Positions 10,646 through 20,945 are shown, counted from the first letter of the stretch. The stretch: DNA of 64,000 nucleotides from Gari tellinella (GCA_922989275.2 OV277864.1:70684158-70748157), one strand, 5' to 3'. The notes: generated from the sequence alone by a model not told the origin. Numbers and translations are program-made.

Positions 10646-11205
10646 TCTTGTATATAGCACTTAAGAATATGGTAAGAATGGTTGTTCTTATATATAGCAC
10701 TTAAGTATATGGTAAGAATGGCTGCTCTTGTATATAGCACTTAAGTATATGGTAAGAATGGCTGATCTTGTATATAGCACTTAAGAATATGGTAAGAATG
10801 GCTGATCTTGTATATAGCACTTAAGTATATGGTAAGAATGGCTGCTCTTGTATATAGCACTTAAGTATATGGTAAGAATGGCTGCTCTTGTATATAGCAC
10901 TTAAGTATATGGTAAGAATGGCTGCTCTTGTATATAGCACTTAAGTATATGGTAAGAATGGCTGATCTTGTATATAGCACTTAAGAATATGGTAAGAATG
11001 GCTGCTCTTGTATATAGCACTTAAGTATATGGTAAGAATGGCTGCTCTTGTATATAGCACTTAAGTATATGGTAAGAATGGCTGCTCTTGTATATAGCAC
11101 TTAAGTATATGGTAAGAATGGCTGATCTTGTATATAGCACTTAAGTATATGGTAAGAATGGCTGATCTTGTATATAGCACTTAAGAATATGGTAAAGAAT
11201 GGTCA
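10646..11205 (+). repeat. Junction minisatellite, right block of about 14 units
   Basis: About 14 nearly identical 40-bp units of CTTGTATATAGCACTTAAG then (A/T)ATATGGTAAGAATGGCTG(C/A)T. Each is a copy of the last 24 or so coding bases of ZIP exon 3 plus its 5' splice site. Units alternate AAGTATATGG and AAGAATATGG. All sit in the intron before the last ZIP exon. The array shows that the exon-intron boundary itself was amplified in tandem. Confidence 0.95.
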
Positions 11206-11434
11206 ACATGTACAGGTGGCACTGTCCAATCAATCATTGGAAACGGCAGATCTCCCAAAAATCAATTGGTCTGTCTGGAAAATCTGGACCGTGACAGTTG
11301 GATCATTCTATCATCAAACTGGTACATCGTCAAGCAATTATTATTAATATTTCATTGCATTTGAACATTTTACTGTTAAATTAGCTTGACATTACAAATC
11401 AATTATTATGGAAAAAGCAGCAAATTTCTTTCAC

Positions 11435-11690
11435 CCTTTGAACCCTAGTCACGCCTATAGGCGTCCTTTTTAAACAGTGTACATGTGAATAGTATACTTG
11501 TCCTGTGCAAACAGTGAAGACCCAGATCAGAGGGCTCCGAAAGGAGCCCTCTGATCTGGGTCTTCACTGTTTGTCATAATGCCAATCACTGACAAAAACA
11601 ACCCTTAAAAGTCAGAAATGGACTGGACTCAAATGGAAACTGGAATTGTCCATTTAAAGTTTCAGGGAGGAAAGAGTTAAAATACAATGG
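11435..11690. mobile_element. Family C MITE with AGGGCTCC hairpin
   Basis: The palindrome at 11509-11574 is AACAGTGAAGACCCAGATCAG, then AGGGCTCC and its inverse. The flanks carry CGCCTATAGGCG on the left and GGAATTGTCCATTTAAAGTTT on the right, as in other family C copies (20405, 32890, 55010 and 62870). Confidence 0.6.
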
Positions 11691-11871
11691 CAAACAGAAG
11701 TGAAAGTACAAGGATCTGAGTTTTATCGAATTTACTAGATGTTTATCTGCACTCTCTGTTATTGATGCCAATCAGATATTTTTGAAATGTCTCAAAAGAT
11801 CGATGTCAAACATATTCACACATCTGACTCTCATTTTAGACTCCATACAGATTGCACACATCTGAAAAACC

Positions 11872-12122
11872 CTTAAACCAATTAGCCCATAAATATGCCT
11901 GTTTATTATTTATTCCTCCATGGAAGAAAATACTTCCAATTTATACAATCATGAGTAGACCCCATAAGAAATAGTCAAATTCTATATCCTGTCAGATAGT
12001 AGCTTAAAGCTGGCTGAAAGCAAAGCAGAATGTGCCTGAAGGCACATTCTGCTTTACTTTTGACCTGCTTTAAGTGGTCATCTATCTTCAAGAGTAGAAA
12101 CAGGTTATGGTGTTATGGGTTA
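11872..12122. mobile_element. Family A palindromic MITE
   Basis: Ends CTTAAACCAATTAGCCCATA and TTATGGTGTTATGGGTTAA. Hairpin at 11999-12073 with TAGCTTAAAGCTGGCTGAAA and an almost exact inverse arm. Intronic. Confidence 0.75.
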
Positions 12123-12309
12123 AAGGGTTAAATGGAATATCTCACATACAATTTTATCTGAAAGGAATTTCTCATTGACTGTCAAAGGTATTAACTTCAG
12201 CCTCTGAAGACTTGTCCACTATCAAAAGAGTAATCTGTTGCCTCAAGGCAAGTACCACTTTGATAATTTGTGCAGATTTAGTACCCTTGATCTGACTTAG
12301 AATTTACTT

Positions 12310-12728
12310 TTATCACATAACCTGCTGTCTGAGAGTTGCATAAAACCATTATGTAAATATCATAATCCACTAGTGGAATATTGTTCTTTGAGCTCTGGCC
12401 CTACTTGTTTGTCCACAAGTGCTGCATGTAGCAGGAAACCAAATGAAGTCATTTGCTATGATGTTAACTCAAACAATGTGACGTTTTGGCGGAAAACCTA
12501 CATAGCAGAGGGTCTACAAACTACAGCTTCAATTGGTTTGATAGGTTCTTAAAAATGTTATGTGATAAATAGAATCTCATATTCTTGCTCATTATTTATC
12601 ACTTTTAATAAACTTGTTGACTAAAATTAATATAACGCTCGCCAAGGCTAGTATCATATTATTTTAGTCAACTCGTTTTTTCAAAATGATAAATAATGAG
12701 CACTCATACTCAAGATTCTCTATTTACA
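12310..12728. repeat. Interspersed repeat whose end forms the last ZIP acceptor
   Basis: Shares, in inverse orientation, a long stretch with 17610-17960: ATCCACTAGTGGAATATTG, CTGCATGTAGC, TGACGTTTTGGCGGAAAA, GAGGGTCTACAAACTACAG and GATAAATAATGAGCAC. The final part, ATTCTCTATTTACAG, matches the repeat's ATTCTATTTATCAC in the other copy, and it supplies the pyrimidine tract and AG of the exon at 12730. The pair makes an imperfect inverted repeat about 5 kb apart. Confidence 0.65.
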
Positions 12729-12729
12729 G

Positions 12730-12897
12730 ATGTCCGAGATGACCAGTGCTGCGGACGATCCTGAAAACAAAAGAGTGCTAGGAAGCTGTAAAATATTCCT
12801 GTTACAGAACTTTGGTTTAATAACAGGCTTCGGGTTGATAGTGCTGTTGGCGATATACGAAGAGGATCTGGAAACTGCTATCATGAACTTTTTATGA
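12730..12897 (+). CDS. SLC39A8/14: ZIP8/14-type transporter, last coding exon (TM8 and stop)
   Basis: 56 codons including TGA, acceptor CTATTTACAG, phase 0. It encodes MSEMTSAADDPENKR, then LLQNFGLITGFGLIVLLAIY and a short acidic end. ZIP8/14 proteins have the same order: an acidic FPEM-like segment, QNLGLLTGF and a final helix followed by a few residues. Spliced to the previous exon it reads LKNM-MSEMTS. Not linked to another exon in the window, so this is the C-terminus. AATAAA at 13456-13461, inside a MITE, is a possible polyadenylation signal (inference). Confidence 0.9.
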   Translation: MSEMTSAADDPENKRVLGSCKIFLLQNFGLITGFGLIVLLAIYEEDLETAIMNFL

Positions 12898-12911
12898 AAT
12901 CAAATGTTATA

Positions 12912-13080
12912 GACTTAGTGCTCTCTCTCTCTACAACAACACCTAATGGGGAGACAAAGATAGTGTGTGTTGTTCGGAGGGAGTTATTATAGGGTTGGAA
13001 ATTGGCTTACATTGCAAACAGCTTGAATCTAGATCAGACGCTGTGCAACGCAATATCAGGATGAAATAACATGCTTTAAT
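12912..13080. mobile_element. Truncated family B2 MITE in the ZIP 3' UTR
   Basis: Begins 15 bp after the stop with TAGTGCTCTCTCTCTCTAC and contains AATGGGGAGACA, TGTTGTTCGGAGGGAGTT and the hairpin start CAGCTTGAATCTAGATCAGACG, then breaks off. Complete B2 copies are at 17266, 18048, 21330, 31900 and 52893. Confidence 0.65.
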
Positions 13081-13427
13081 TGGTGGAAAAAGGGACATAT
13101 AGCTTGGTGCTCTGAAAAATGGGGAAAGTAAATAATGCTTGCTTTAGAAGCCGATAGGGCAGCTGGCTGGTTAGAAAGGCCAGTTATGGTTGCGATGGCG
13201 AAACTATTGGGTACAATTTAGGTGAATCAGGCCAGGTTCATTTGATACAGAAGAAAAACGAGTTTAGTTGGATTGATAGTGAAAATTCGGATAGAGAGTG
13301 CATGCTTGAGCCTGTTGAGAGTAAGACGTTGAATGTAGGTTCGAATCCCTTCTGGAGCTGGAGTGAGTTAGTAGTTGTTGACAAATGTGTCATCTTAAAG
13401 GAGAGTGAGACATGTAGGATAAATGGG
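13081..13427. other. Unassigned stretch, perhaps decayed retroelement
   Basis: A short open frame (13242-13442) has no recognisable domain. GGTTCGAATCCC at 13340 looks like a tRNA B box but no cloverleaf surrounds it. GA-biased composition like 13618-13966 suggests a common source with the protease fragment at 15830; this is a guess. Confidence 0.3.
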
Positions 13428-13617
13428 TGGTCTAGAGATTAGAGTGAGTAAACTGAATAAATATACATTTTCTCATTCATTTCAGCACCAATACTATGGT
13501 GTTACTACTCATTAGAATCGTCTCGAAGAGACGATTCTAATGAGTAGTGACACCATAGGGTTTAATTCAGAAATAAATATTTTAGTTTTTAAAAAACTCC
13601 CCTTATCTTGAGCTCTG
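13428..13617. mobile_element. CAGGRCTCC-family hairpin MITE, copy 2
   Basis: Central palindrome 13493-13557 with CTACTCATTAGAATCGTCTC and its inverse, and CCCTTATCTTGAGCTCTG at the right end. The left end is degraded (AGATTAGAGTGAGTAAACTG). Confidence 0.7.
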
Positions 13618-13966
13618 AGAGTAGGGAAACTCTTGGGATCCATTGATTGTGTCGGCGAATAGTCATTGGGGTAATGGAACGAGTCAAGTGGGAGTTCAAA
13701 GGTGTGGTTTTAAAGCAGAGCGGTGTTGTAGACCGCAGTCTTGAGGGGTCGAGGGTAAACTTTGCTGCCAAAAGGGTTAGGTTTGATGATAGGATGGATG
13801 GTTCAAATATTGGAAAATTGTAGGATAAAGGAAAAGGAATCTGACCAGTTTATGAGGTAAATAAAGGATCTTGAGGTCAATCAAAGTACTAGAGGTACTA
13901 TTGATCCAGATCAGGAGACTCTGTCCAACTAAGTATGGGTGGTCAATGCAAGATGATATTTGCATG
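13618..13966. other. Unassigned stretch between MITEs
   Basis: No exon or RNA is recognised. Short open segments interrupted by stops have the GA-rich codon look of a decayed retroelement, but no motif is visible. Confidence 0.3.
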
Positions 13967-14100
13967 TAAACCCTTCCCCATAGAAGCGCCTTTTAGCGCA
14001 CTCAATTTATTCCTTCACTGAAAAATAGTTCCAATTCATACAGTAATGAACATAAACTAAAAGAAATATTTCCATATCGTAGAAGATGGTAGCTTAACTC
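13967..14100. mobile_element. Half of a family A MITE
   Basis: Left half only: CCTTCCCCATAGAAGCGCC, TTTATTCCTTCACTGAAAAA, up to GATGGTAGCTTAA, after which family C sequence (CATTCAACCCAGAAAC) begins. The hairpin arms are missing. Confidence 0.55.
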
Positions 14101-14167
14101 ATTCAACCCAGAAACTTTAAATGGACAATTCCAGTATACATTTATATTTAGTCCATTATTGAATAAT

Positions 14168-15577
14168 AAGGGTGTTTTTAGCTCGCCTGTACGAAGTACA
14201 TGACAAGCTATTGCAATACCCCCGGTGTAGTCGGCGTCGTCGTGAACGGCGTAAACAATTTTAAGAAAATGTCTATAACTTCTATGTCCCTTGAGGTATT
14301 GCTTTTATAGTTGGTATGTGTGTGTATATGGACAAGACCTTTCCATGCACAGAAAAATTTGGACCCCTGTGACCTTGACCTTGAACTTGGGGCCCGTGTT
14401 TAGGTTTCGAAATCTGTGTTTAGGTTTCGAAAAATGCCTATAACTTCTATGTCCCTTGAGGTATTGCTTTAATAGTTGGTATGTATGTGTATATGGACAA
14501 GACCTTTCCATGCACAGAAAAATTTGGACCCCTGTGACCTTGACCTTGAACTAAGGGCCAGCGTTTAGGTTTCGAAATCTGTGTTTAGGTTTCGAAAAAT
14601 GCCTATAACTTCTATATCCCTTGAGGTATTGCTTTCGTAGTTGGTATGTGTGTGTATATGGACAAGACCTTTCCATGCACAGAAAAATTTGGACCCCTTG
14701 ACCTTGAACTTAGGGCCCCTGTTTAGGTTTCGAAATCTGTGTTTAGGTTTCGAAAAATGCCTATAAATTCTATGTCCCTTGAGGTATTGCTTTCATAGTT
14801 GGTATGTGTGTGTATATGGACAAGACCTTTCCATGCACAGAAACATTTGGACCCCTGTGACCTTGACCTTGAACTTAGGGCCCGCGTTTAGGTTTCGAAA
14901 TCTGTGTTTAGGTTTCGAAAAATGCCTATAACTTCTATGTCCCTTGAGGTATTGCTTTCATAGTTGGTATATGGACAAGACCTTTCCATGCACAGAAAAA
15001 TGTGTACCCCTGTGACCTTGACCTTGAACTAAGGGCCCGCGTTTAGGTTTCGAAATCTGTGTTTAGGTTTCGAAAAATGCCTATAACTTCTATGTCCCTT
15101 GATGTATTGCTTTCATAGTTGGTATGTGTGTGTATATGGACAAGACCTTTCCATGCACATAAATTTGTTGACCCCTGTGACCTTGAACTTAAGGCCTGCG
15201 TTTAGGTTTCGAAATCTTTGTTTAGGTTCCGAAAAATGCCTATAACTTCTATGTCCCTTGAGGTATTGCTTTCATAGTTGGTATGTGTATATGGACAAGA
15301 TCTTTCCATGCACAGAAAAATTTGGACCCCTGTGACCTAGACCTTGAACTTAGATCCAGGGTTAAGGTTTCGAAATCTGTGTTTAGGTTTCAAAAAATGC
15401 TTATATTTCCTATGTTCCCTGAGGTGTAACTTCATACATGTATTTGATTTTCATGTGTATATGGACAAGACCTTTCCATGCAGGCAAAAAGGTTGAACTC
15501 AGTGACCTTGAGTGTGCTTTTAAGTTTCTAAATGTGCCGATGGCGAGCTTTGTTGTCTCTCTGACAACTCTTGTTAA
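14168..15577 (+). repeat. Interspersed element expanded by a 165-bp tandem repeat
   Basis: About 7.5 copies of a unit of roughly 155-165 bp (words CTATAACTTCTATGTCCCTT, TATGGACAAGACCTTTCCAT and TGTTTAGGTTTCGAAA twice per unit). The outer ends are single: TAGCTCGCCTGTACGAAGTAC on the left and GAGCTTTGTTGTCTCTCTGA on the right. A hypothetical frame on - (14305-14511) comes only from this repeat. Confidence 0.85.
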
Positions 15578-15589
15578 CATTATTTTACA

Positions 15590-15820
15590 CTATGACAAAC
15601 ATTTAAGACTCTGATCAGGGTATACACTGTTTGCATAGAACAAGTGTACTCTTGATAAGTATATGATTTGTTCATGAAGTGTTTACTCATCACTAGGGCT
15701 CAATGTGTTAAAGCAGGCTGAAAGTCAAGCAGAATACACCTTCAGGTGCATTCTGCTTGACTTTCAACCAGCTTTAAGTGTTTTCATTTCTTCATAGCTA
15801 GAAATAGGTAAAGGGTTGAA
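15590..15820. mobile_element. Fused family C fragment and family A hairpin
   Basis: 15590-15710 carries ACTCTGATCAGGGTATACACTGTTTGCATAGAACAAGTG (family C tail). 15712-15780 is a family A hairpin with AAAGCAGGCTGAAAGTCAAG and its inverse. GGTAAAGGGTTGA ends it. Confidence 0.55.
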
Positions 15821-16160
15821 GTTCAAGGTAAAACATTCCCAATGTTGTTTGATACTGGATCTGTAGTCAGAAATTGTATCAGTAAATTGGTTCACATAAG
15901 CCTATGTTAAAAGACATAGGGGCTGATGCAAGCATGGTCGGTGAACCTAAAGAAAGTGAATATCTAAGGCAAAGATGTTTTCAGTTTTTCAAACTGATGT
16001 TAATAGTTGTTCATGACATCTTTTAGTGGAAGCTCTACAGGGGACAGAATCCGACAGATGGGATATTGGTGCTAGATTTATAAAGTCTCAGGGTATATGT
16101 TTTGATTTTCAAAGTTTAAAATGAGAAACGAAAGCTAGGATCTTACATTTAAATAGTTGT
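15821..16160 (+). pseudogene. LTR-retrotransposon aspartic protease remnant
   Basis: One frame reads MLFDTGSVV at 15842-15868, with the D-T-G-S active-site motif at 15851-15862; then, across stops and shifts, segments like DIGARFIKSQGICFDFQS follow at about the spacing of the second half of a retropepsin fold (hydrophobic strand, then fixed-distance FDF). Several stops break it, so it cannot make a protease. The family (Gypsy or BEL/Pao) cannot be decided. It may belong with the decayed stretches at 13081-13966, separated by inserted repeats. Confidence 0.5.
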
Positions 16161-16973
16161 AAGGGGAATATGTAGTGTCTTTATTCACGTGTGCCTTATT
16201 GCGAATGTAAAGGTTTGTCTAATGGTACAAATGTTCAACCGTTCTTACTTTTTAATCACCTTCCCACTTTTTCCTATTTTCTGCCAAAATCTCCTACTAA
16301 TCTTACTTAGATATTTGGCACATAGCATCATTAATTGGTCCTCTTTCAAGATTGTTCAAATTTTTGCAAATACCTTCTGCTCTACTGATTTTTTTCAGAT
16401 GAAATTTAATTCATTTAACCCTTAGCCCGCCAAATAAATTGTCGTCTGCTATATTTCTCGTCTGCATCAAGTTTCAAAGTTGCTCAAAATTGCTGAAAAT
16501 GTTGTCCGAGTGTCAAACAGCTTGGATCCGGATGAGACGCCGAGTGGCAGGCTAAGGGTTAAAGTTTGATAAGTGGAAGTGTTTTGCAAATGGTTAATAT
16601 CTCTTGCATCAATATCATGTGAGTTATTCTTCTTTACTGATGGTTGCTGGCAGGTGACACATGTGTTCCAATGAATACCTGTCTATTTTTATTTTTTAAA
16701 GGGATGGATACTTTTGAGATTATTTGAGTATGGAACTTGCATTCTTGTTAAAGGTATGTGTGTGGTTTTGTTCCTTTTTTGTATGTGTATGGATTTGTTC
16801 CTTTTTTATTTTTAAATTTAAAAGTCGTAATTATTCGGCTGTTTCCGACGTCTCTTTGGAGAATGGCGGATATTGTCGAAGTGTTTCGATTGCAATGACA
16901 TGTGCAGCTATTTTGTTTTTGTTCAGTTTATGTTTTAGTTTACTTTTGTAGATCTGTAGGGTTCTAGAATTAG
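16161..16973. other. Gene-free stretch
   Basis: 16425-16562 carries a reverse, truncated family B1 piece (GGATCCGGATGAGACGCC, ending GGCTAAGGGTTAA). Two open frames (16189-16425, 16724-16951) are hydrophobic but show no family features and lie among repeats; not called. Confidence 0.4.
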
Positions 16974-17227
16974 TTAACCAATTACCCCATAGCCTGTTTC
17001 TAAAATTGAAAATAGGTGACCACTTAAAGCAGGTTGAAAGTAAAGCAGAATGTTCCTTAAGGCACATTCTGCTTTACTTTCAGCCTACTTTAAGATACAG
17101 TCTGCTAGAATATAGAAAATATTTCTTATGATACATATTTATGACTGTATAAAAAGGAACTATTTTCTTCAGAGATACGATAAAAAAAAATGTGTTAAAA
17201 GGCGAATTTATGGGGTAATTGGTTAAG
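16974..17227. mobile_element. Complete family A MITE
   Basis: TTAACCAATTACCCCATAGC on the left, GGGGTAATTGGTTAA on the right. Hairpin 17024-17095, arms ACTTAAAGCAGGTTGAAAG and inverse, loop TTCCTTAAGGCA. One of the best-preserved copies; shows TTAA at both ends. Confidence 0.85.
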
Positions 17228-17265
17228 GGAGAATGCACTGATATTCATAGTGTATCTGTTTGAAG

Positions 17266-17598
17266 TACAGTAGTCCCTCCCTACAACGACTCCCTCCTTA
17301 TAACAACACTTGCCGCTGTTCCCTAAACAAGACACTTATGTCCAATATATTCACGACTGCAATGCCGTCTGCTTAAAATTGTCATCTGCTACTTTTCTCA
17401 AAGTTATGGACATTTTGACAGAAAAACCCCATAAATGACGAGTGACAAACAACTTGCTTCCAGATCAGATGACTCTTAAAGCGGCGTCTTATCTGGATTA
17501 AGCTGTTTGCAAATGTGCCTACTTATTACGGCTCCCGAAAAATGCACACAATGTTTGTCTCCTGTTGGGTGTTGTTGTAGAGATGTAGTTCTGTACAT
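17266..17598. mobile_element. Family B2 MITE (CCCTCCCTACAACGAC ends)
   Basis: Starts TACAGTAGTCCCTCCCTACAA and ends GGGTGTTGTTGTAGAGATG..CTGTA. The hairpin near 17450-17510 is degraded. TA-bounded TACAGT/ACTGTA ends suggest mariner-type mobilisation (inference). Confidence 0.65.
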
Positions 17599-17609
17599 GT
17601 AGCTGTGTG

Positions 17610-17960
17610 AATATGTAAATATTCATTTTAGTCAACGAGTTTATTAAAAATGATAAATAATGAACACGAATGTGATATTCTATTTATCACATTACAAGTT
17701 CAATCACCTATTAAATTGATTTGAAGCCGTGGTTTGTAGACCCTCCGCTATATAGATTTTCCGCCAAACGTTACGTTGTATACGTTAACGTCATAGTAAA
17801 TGACGTCATTTGGCACCCCGCTACATGCAGCGCTTATGGACGAACAAGTTAGGCCGGAGCCCAAAAAACCATATTCCACTAGTGGATTACGATATTTATA
17901 CAATCGCTTTATGCAACTCCCAGACTGCAAATTATGTAAATAAACCTAGATACACGTGCC
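17610..17960. repeat. Inverted partner of the repeat at 12310-12728
   Basis: Inverse match to 12310-12728 through GATAAATAATGAACACG, TTTGTAGACCCTCCGC, ACGTCATTTGGCACCCCGC and CATATTCCACTAGTGGATTA. No gene. Confidence 0.65.
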
Positions 17961-18047
17961 TATTATATAGGAAGTGTATACGAACAGTGGTAGTGCGATG
18001 TGGAAACATGTTCATGAGGTTTGGATCCCGTAACGATGTGTAATACA

Positions 18048-18556
18048 TGTACAGTGCTCCCTCTCTACATGACACCCAATTGGAGACGTATAGTGTGTGT
18101 TGTTGTGCGGAGGGAGTCGTTACAGGGAGGGAAAAGTAAGACTTGGCTAACATTTGCAAACAGCTTGAAATCAGATCAGACAATGAATAACGCTGTATCT
18201 GATCGGAATTCAAACTCTTTATCACTCATAATTAAATAATTAAGCGAGACTTACCTTTGGAAAAGGAAAGTTGAAGGTTAAACAGGTGTGAAAAGTACCA
18301 CCCGACAACCAAGAATCATCAATGAAATACACACTCGTGTGCCCCAATGACCGAAGGTAGGCGAATACGGGTTTCATTAATTTTGTCCAGAGTCTAGGAC
18401 TACAGGAATACCATTTAAACGTAACTTTGAGAAAACAGCAGATGAAAATTTTAAGCAGACAATATTGCAGCTGTAAAAGCGTTAAGACATTTAATTGTCC
18501 TGTTTAGTGAACTGCAACAAGGGTTGTTGTAAGGAGGAAGCCATTGTAGGGAGGGT
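18048..18556. mobile_element. Family B2 MITE, longer copy
   Basis: Starts TACAGTGCTCCCTCTCTAC, ends GGAGGGTGGGCTGTATTAC. Hairpin near 18158-18212 (CAGCTTGAAATCAGATCAGAC). About 100 bp of unrelated sequence is present between hairpin and right end. Confidence 0.6.
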
Positions 18557-18673
18557 GGGCTGTATTACATTTGTCTACTAGTTGTTTGTTTCTTTAGATT
18601 AAGTTTTTACAGTTCCTCTGGGTTAACTGAAATTAGGAATAATGCTGATAAATAACTTAGTCAAGAATTTAAT

Positions 18674-18876
18674 CAGGGCTCAGCCTCTGGACAGATAAGG
18701 GGAGTATTTAAATAACTAAAATCTTTATTTCTGCTTTAAACCCTATGGTGTCACTACTCATTAGAATCGTCTCAAAGAGACGATTCTAATGAGCAGTAAC
18801 ACCATAGGATTTGATGCTAAAATAAATGAGAAAATGTTGGATTTCTGCAGTTTACTCCCTCTTATCTGGAGTCTTG
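18674..18876. mobile_element. CAGGRCTCC-family hairpin MITE, copy 3
   Basis: Starts CAGGGCTCAGCCTCTGG, ends TCTTATCTGGAGTCTTG. TTTAAT is repeated directly at 18668-18673 and 18877-18882, a second example of a 6-bp target duplication. Central palindrome 18754-18792. Confidence 0.8.
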
Positions 18877-19022
18877 TTTAATGTACGACTTTTGTCAGAC
18901 TGGTGAATTTTATTTGTTTAGCCTGTGTATGATGTAAATAAATGAATTCTATAAGTGATGTATTATTCGTACACAATATCAGTAATTGAGGATTTGTCAA
19001 CTTCTGTCAAACTAGTGAACAT

Positions 19023-19270
19023 GGGGCCCGTTTCATAAAGCTTAGTATGACAAATGTTTTCATAAGTCGGATTATAAAAATCTCTATTATTTATTTCTCC
19101 ATCTAATCCTGTCTTGTGACATCTTTTTGGAATCGTCTTGAAAAGACGATTCGAAAGAGATGTCACAAACATGGATTAGATAGAGAAATCAGAAATTAAA
19201 TGTACATTTATATTTTAAAGTTTTGACTTATGACAACATTTGTTGTAAGTAGTTTTATGAAACGGGCCCC
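19023..19270. mobile_element. MITE with GGGGCCCGTTTCATAAA ends
   Basis: Inverted ends GGGGCCCGTTTCATAAAG and TTTTATGAAACGGGCCCC. The inner hairpin is CTCCATCTAATCCTGTCTTG, then TGACATCTTTTTGGAATCGTC and inverse. Two relatives at 20946-21164 and 32270-32464. Confidence 0.85.
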
Positions 19271-19540
19271 TAGTTTACATGCAGCATAATTAAAGAGTTG
19301 TCTTCCTTGATCTAGGGAACTCTTACAATGGCCTAGAGTTTGTACTTTAAGAAGAATTGAATCTGTTAATGGAATTCAGTTATTCTATATTTTGATTTAG
19401 AAATTGAATCAGTTGTTATTAAATGGTTAAGTCATTGAAATTATAAAGATGATTTATTGGTTAATATGTGAAATCTGACTACTCTGTTGTCATAGTATGC
19501 AGTCAAATTATTTGGTTAAAGTCAATTCTAAATTAAAACA
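19271..19540. other. Nothing recognised
   Basis: AT-rich sequence without open frame, hairpin or repeat noted. Confidence 0.4.
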
Positions 19541-20225
19541 AGAGCACAACAAACCGGGCACATAATACGCCCGTCAAATCCATCTTAGAATGTAGTCATA
19601 CTAAAACCCTATCAAGGTGAAGTGAGCAAAAGAGAAAGAACTCTGAAAGTTATGGGTCACATGACCAAGTTTGAAAAGGATTGGAATAAATGTGTTCGTG
19701 TTAGAGAGTGGACAAATCAGGGACAATCTTGCTGGTTATCAAAATTGTCCGAGACATTATAGTCAATTTTAGTCATACACATGCTGACCAAGTTTCAAAA
19801 GGATTGGAATAAATTTGTTTGAGTTAGAGAGAGACATACTAAAAATGCCTGTTTTGGACAAAAAAAGGGGCATAACTCTTGAGCCTCTAGTGCAATCTTG
19901 CTGGTTATCAAACGAGACATTATGGTCATACACATGCTGACTAATTTTCAAAAGGATTGGAATAAATTTGTTTCAGTAACAGAGCGGACAAACTAAAAAT
20001 GTCAATTTTTGACGATAAAAAGGGGCATAACTCTTAAATGTCTGGGGCAATCTTGCATGTGATTGAACTCGACAAAGACATGGTCATATACAAGCTGACT
20101 TAGTTTCAAAAGGATTGGAATAATTTTGTTTGAGTTAGAGAGGGGACATGAAAAAATTAACGGGCAGACAGACAGACAAGACGGACGGACTGCGCCATAA
20201 CATTATACGTCCCGTCTGAAGCATG
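19541..20225 (+). mobile_element. CAAGAGCACAAC interspersed element with GACGGACGG tail
   Basis: Starts CAAGAGCACAACAAACCGGG, then ATAATACGCCCGTC. Carries three imperfect repeats of about 150 bp with AGTTTCAAAAGGATTGGAAT and GGGGCATAACTCTT. Ends GACAGACAAGACGGACGGAC, then TATACGTCCCGTCTGAAG. Related in termini to the insertion at 9364-10645. Confidence 0.65.
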
Positions 20226-20404
20226 CTTTTCAGGCACATTATATGACAATGGGAGTTAGATTGGTTATATGTTTTATTCTTATTGAAAAAAAAGATATGC
20301 GGTAGATAATCATTGAGCCAGTCCCTTTTGTAAATAGTCACATGGTACTGTCTTCCTCTTACTTTCCACTGATCTCTGACTGGTAACGAAGAGTGCTTAC
20401 AGTT

Positions 20405-20660
20405 GTTAACTCATTCACCCCTGAACATTTTAATGGACAATTCCAATTTTAGAATAAGTTTAGTCCATTTTGACTATGTAGGGTTGATTTTAACAATATA
20501 TTTCAAAATGACTGTAGACCCTGATCAGGGGGCTCCTTAACCGTAAGGAGCCCTATGATCAGGGTCTACCCTGTTTGCATAGGACAAGTGTAATCCTCAC
20601 AGGTACACTGTTTGTAAATGAAGAGTATACTCCTCGCTATAGGGTTGAATGTGTTATCGG
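20405..20660. mobile_element. Family C MITE, good copy
   Basis: Left CTCATTCACCCCTGAACATTTTAA, hairpin at 20515-20575 with GACCCTGATCAGGGGGCTCC and inverse, right TATAGGGTTGAATGTGTTA. Confidence 0.65.
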
Positions 20661-20945
20661 TATATTAGGGCATTTCCGCATCAGAACAAGCCTGTAACCA
20701 TCCGGACGTTTGTCCGGGCCATTCCACGGCCAATGTTCTGCTCTGCAGACATATTTTTTAAATGATTACGAGCTTATTTTTGTTAATACATGCAGATTGA
20801 TGTTGCTTTAAATAAAAGCAGTACATTGAGTTCTGAGTTCTAGTCATATTTCAATCCCGCCAAGCTATACCTATAGTGTAGATCTACAAACTTGGGGAAT
20901 GTAGCGCTCCAGAGAAGGATCTAGGCAGCTGGGTCCCCTCGTCCT

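Noticed and set aside
13336..13350. GGTTCGAATCCC as a tRNA gene
   Set aside because: Only the B box is present; no D or anticodon arm.
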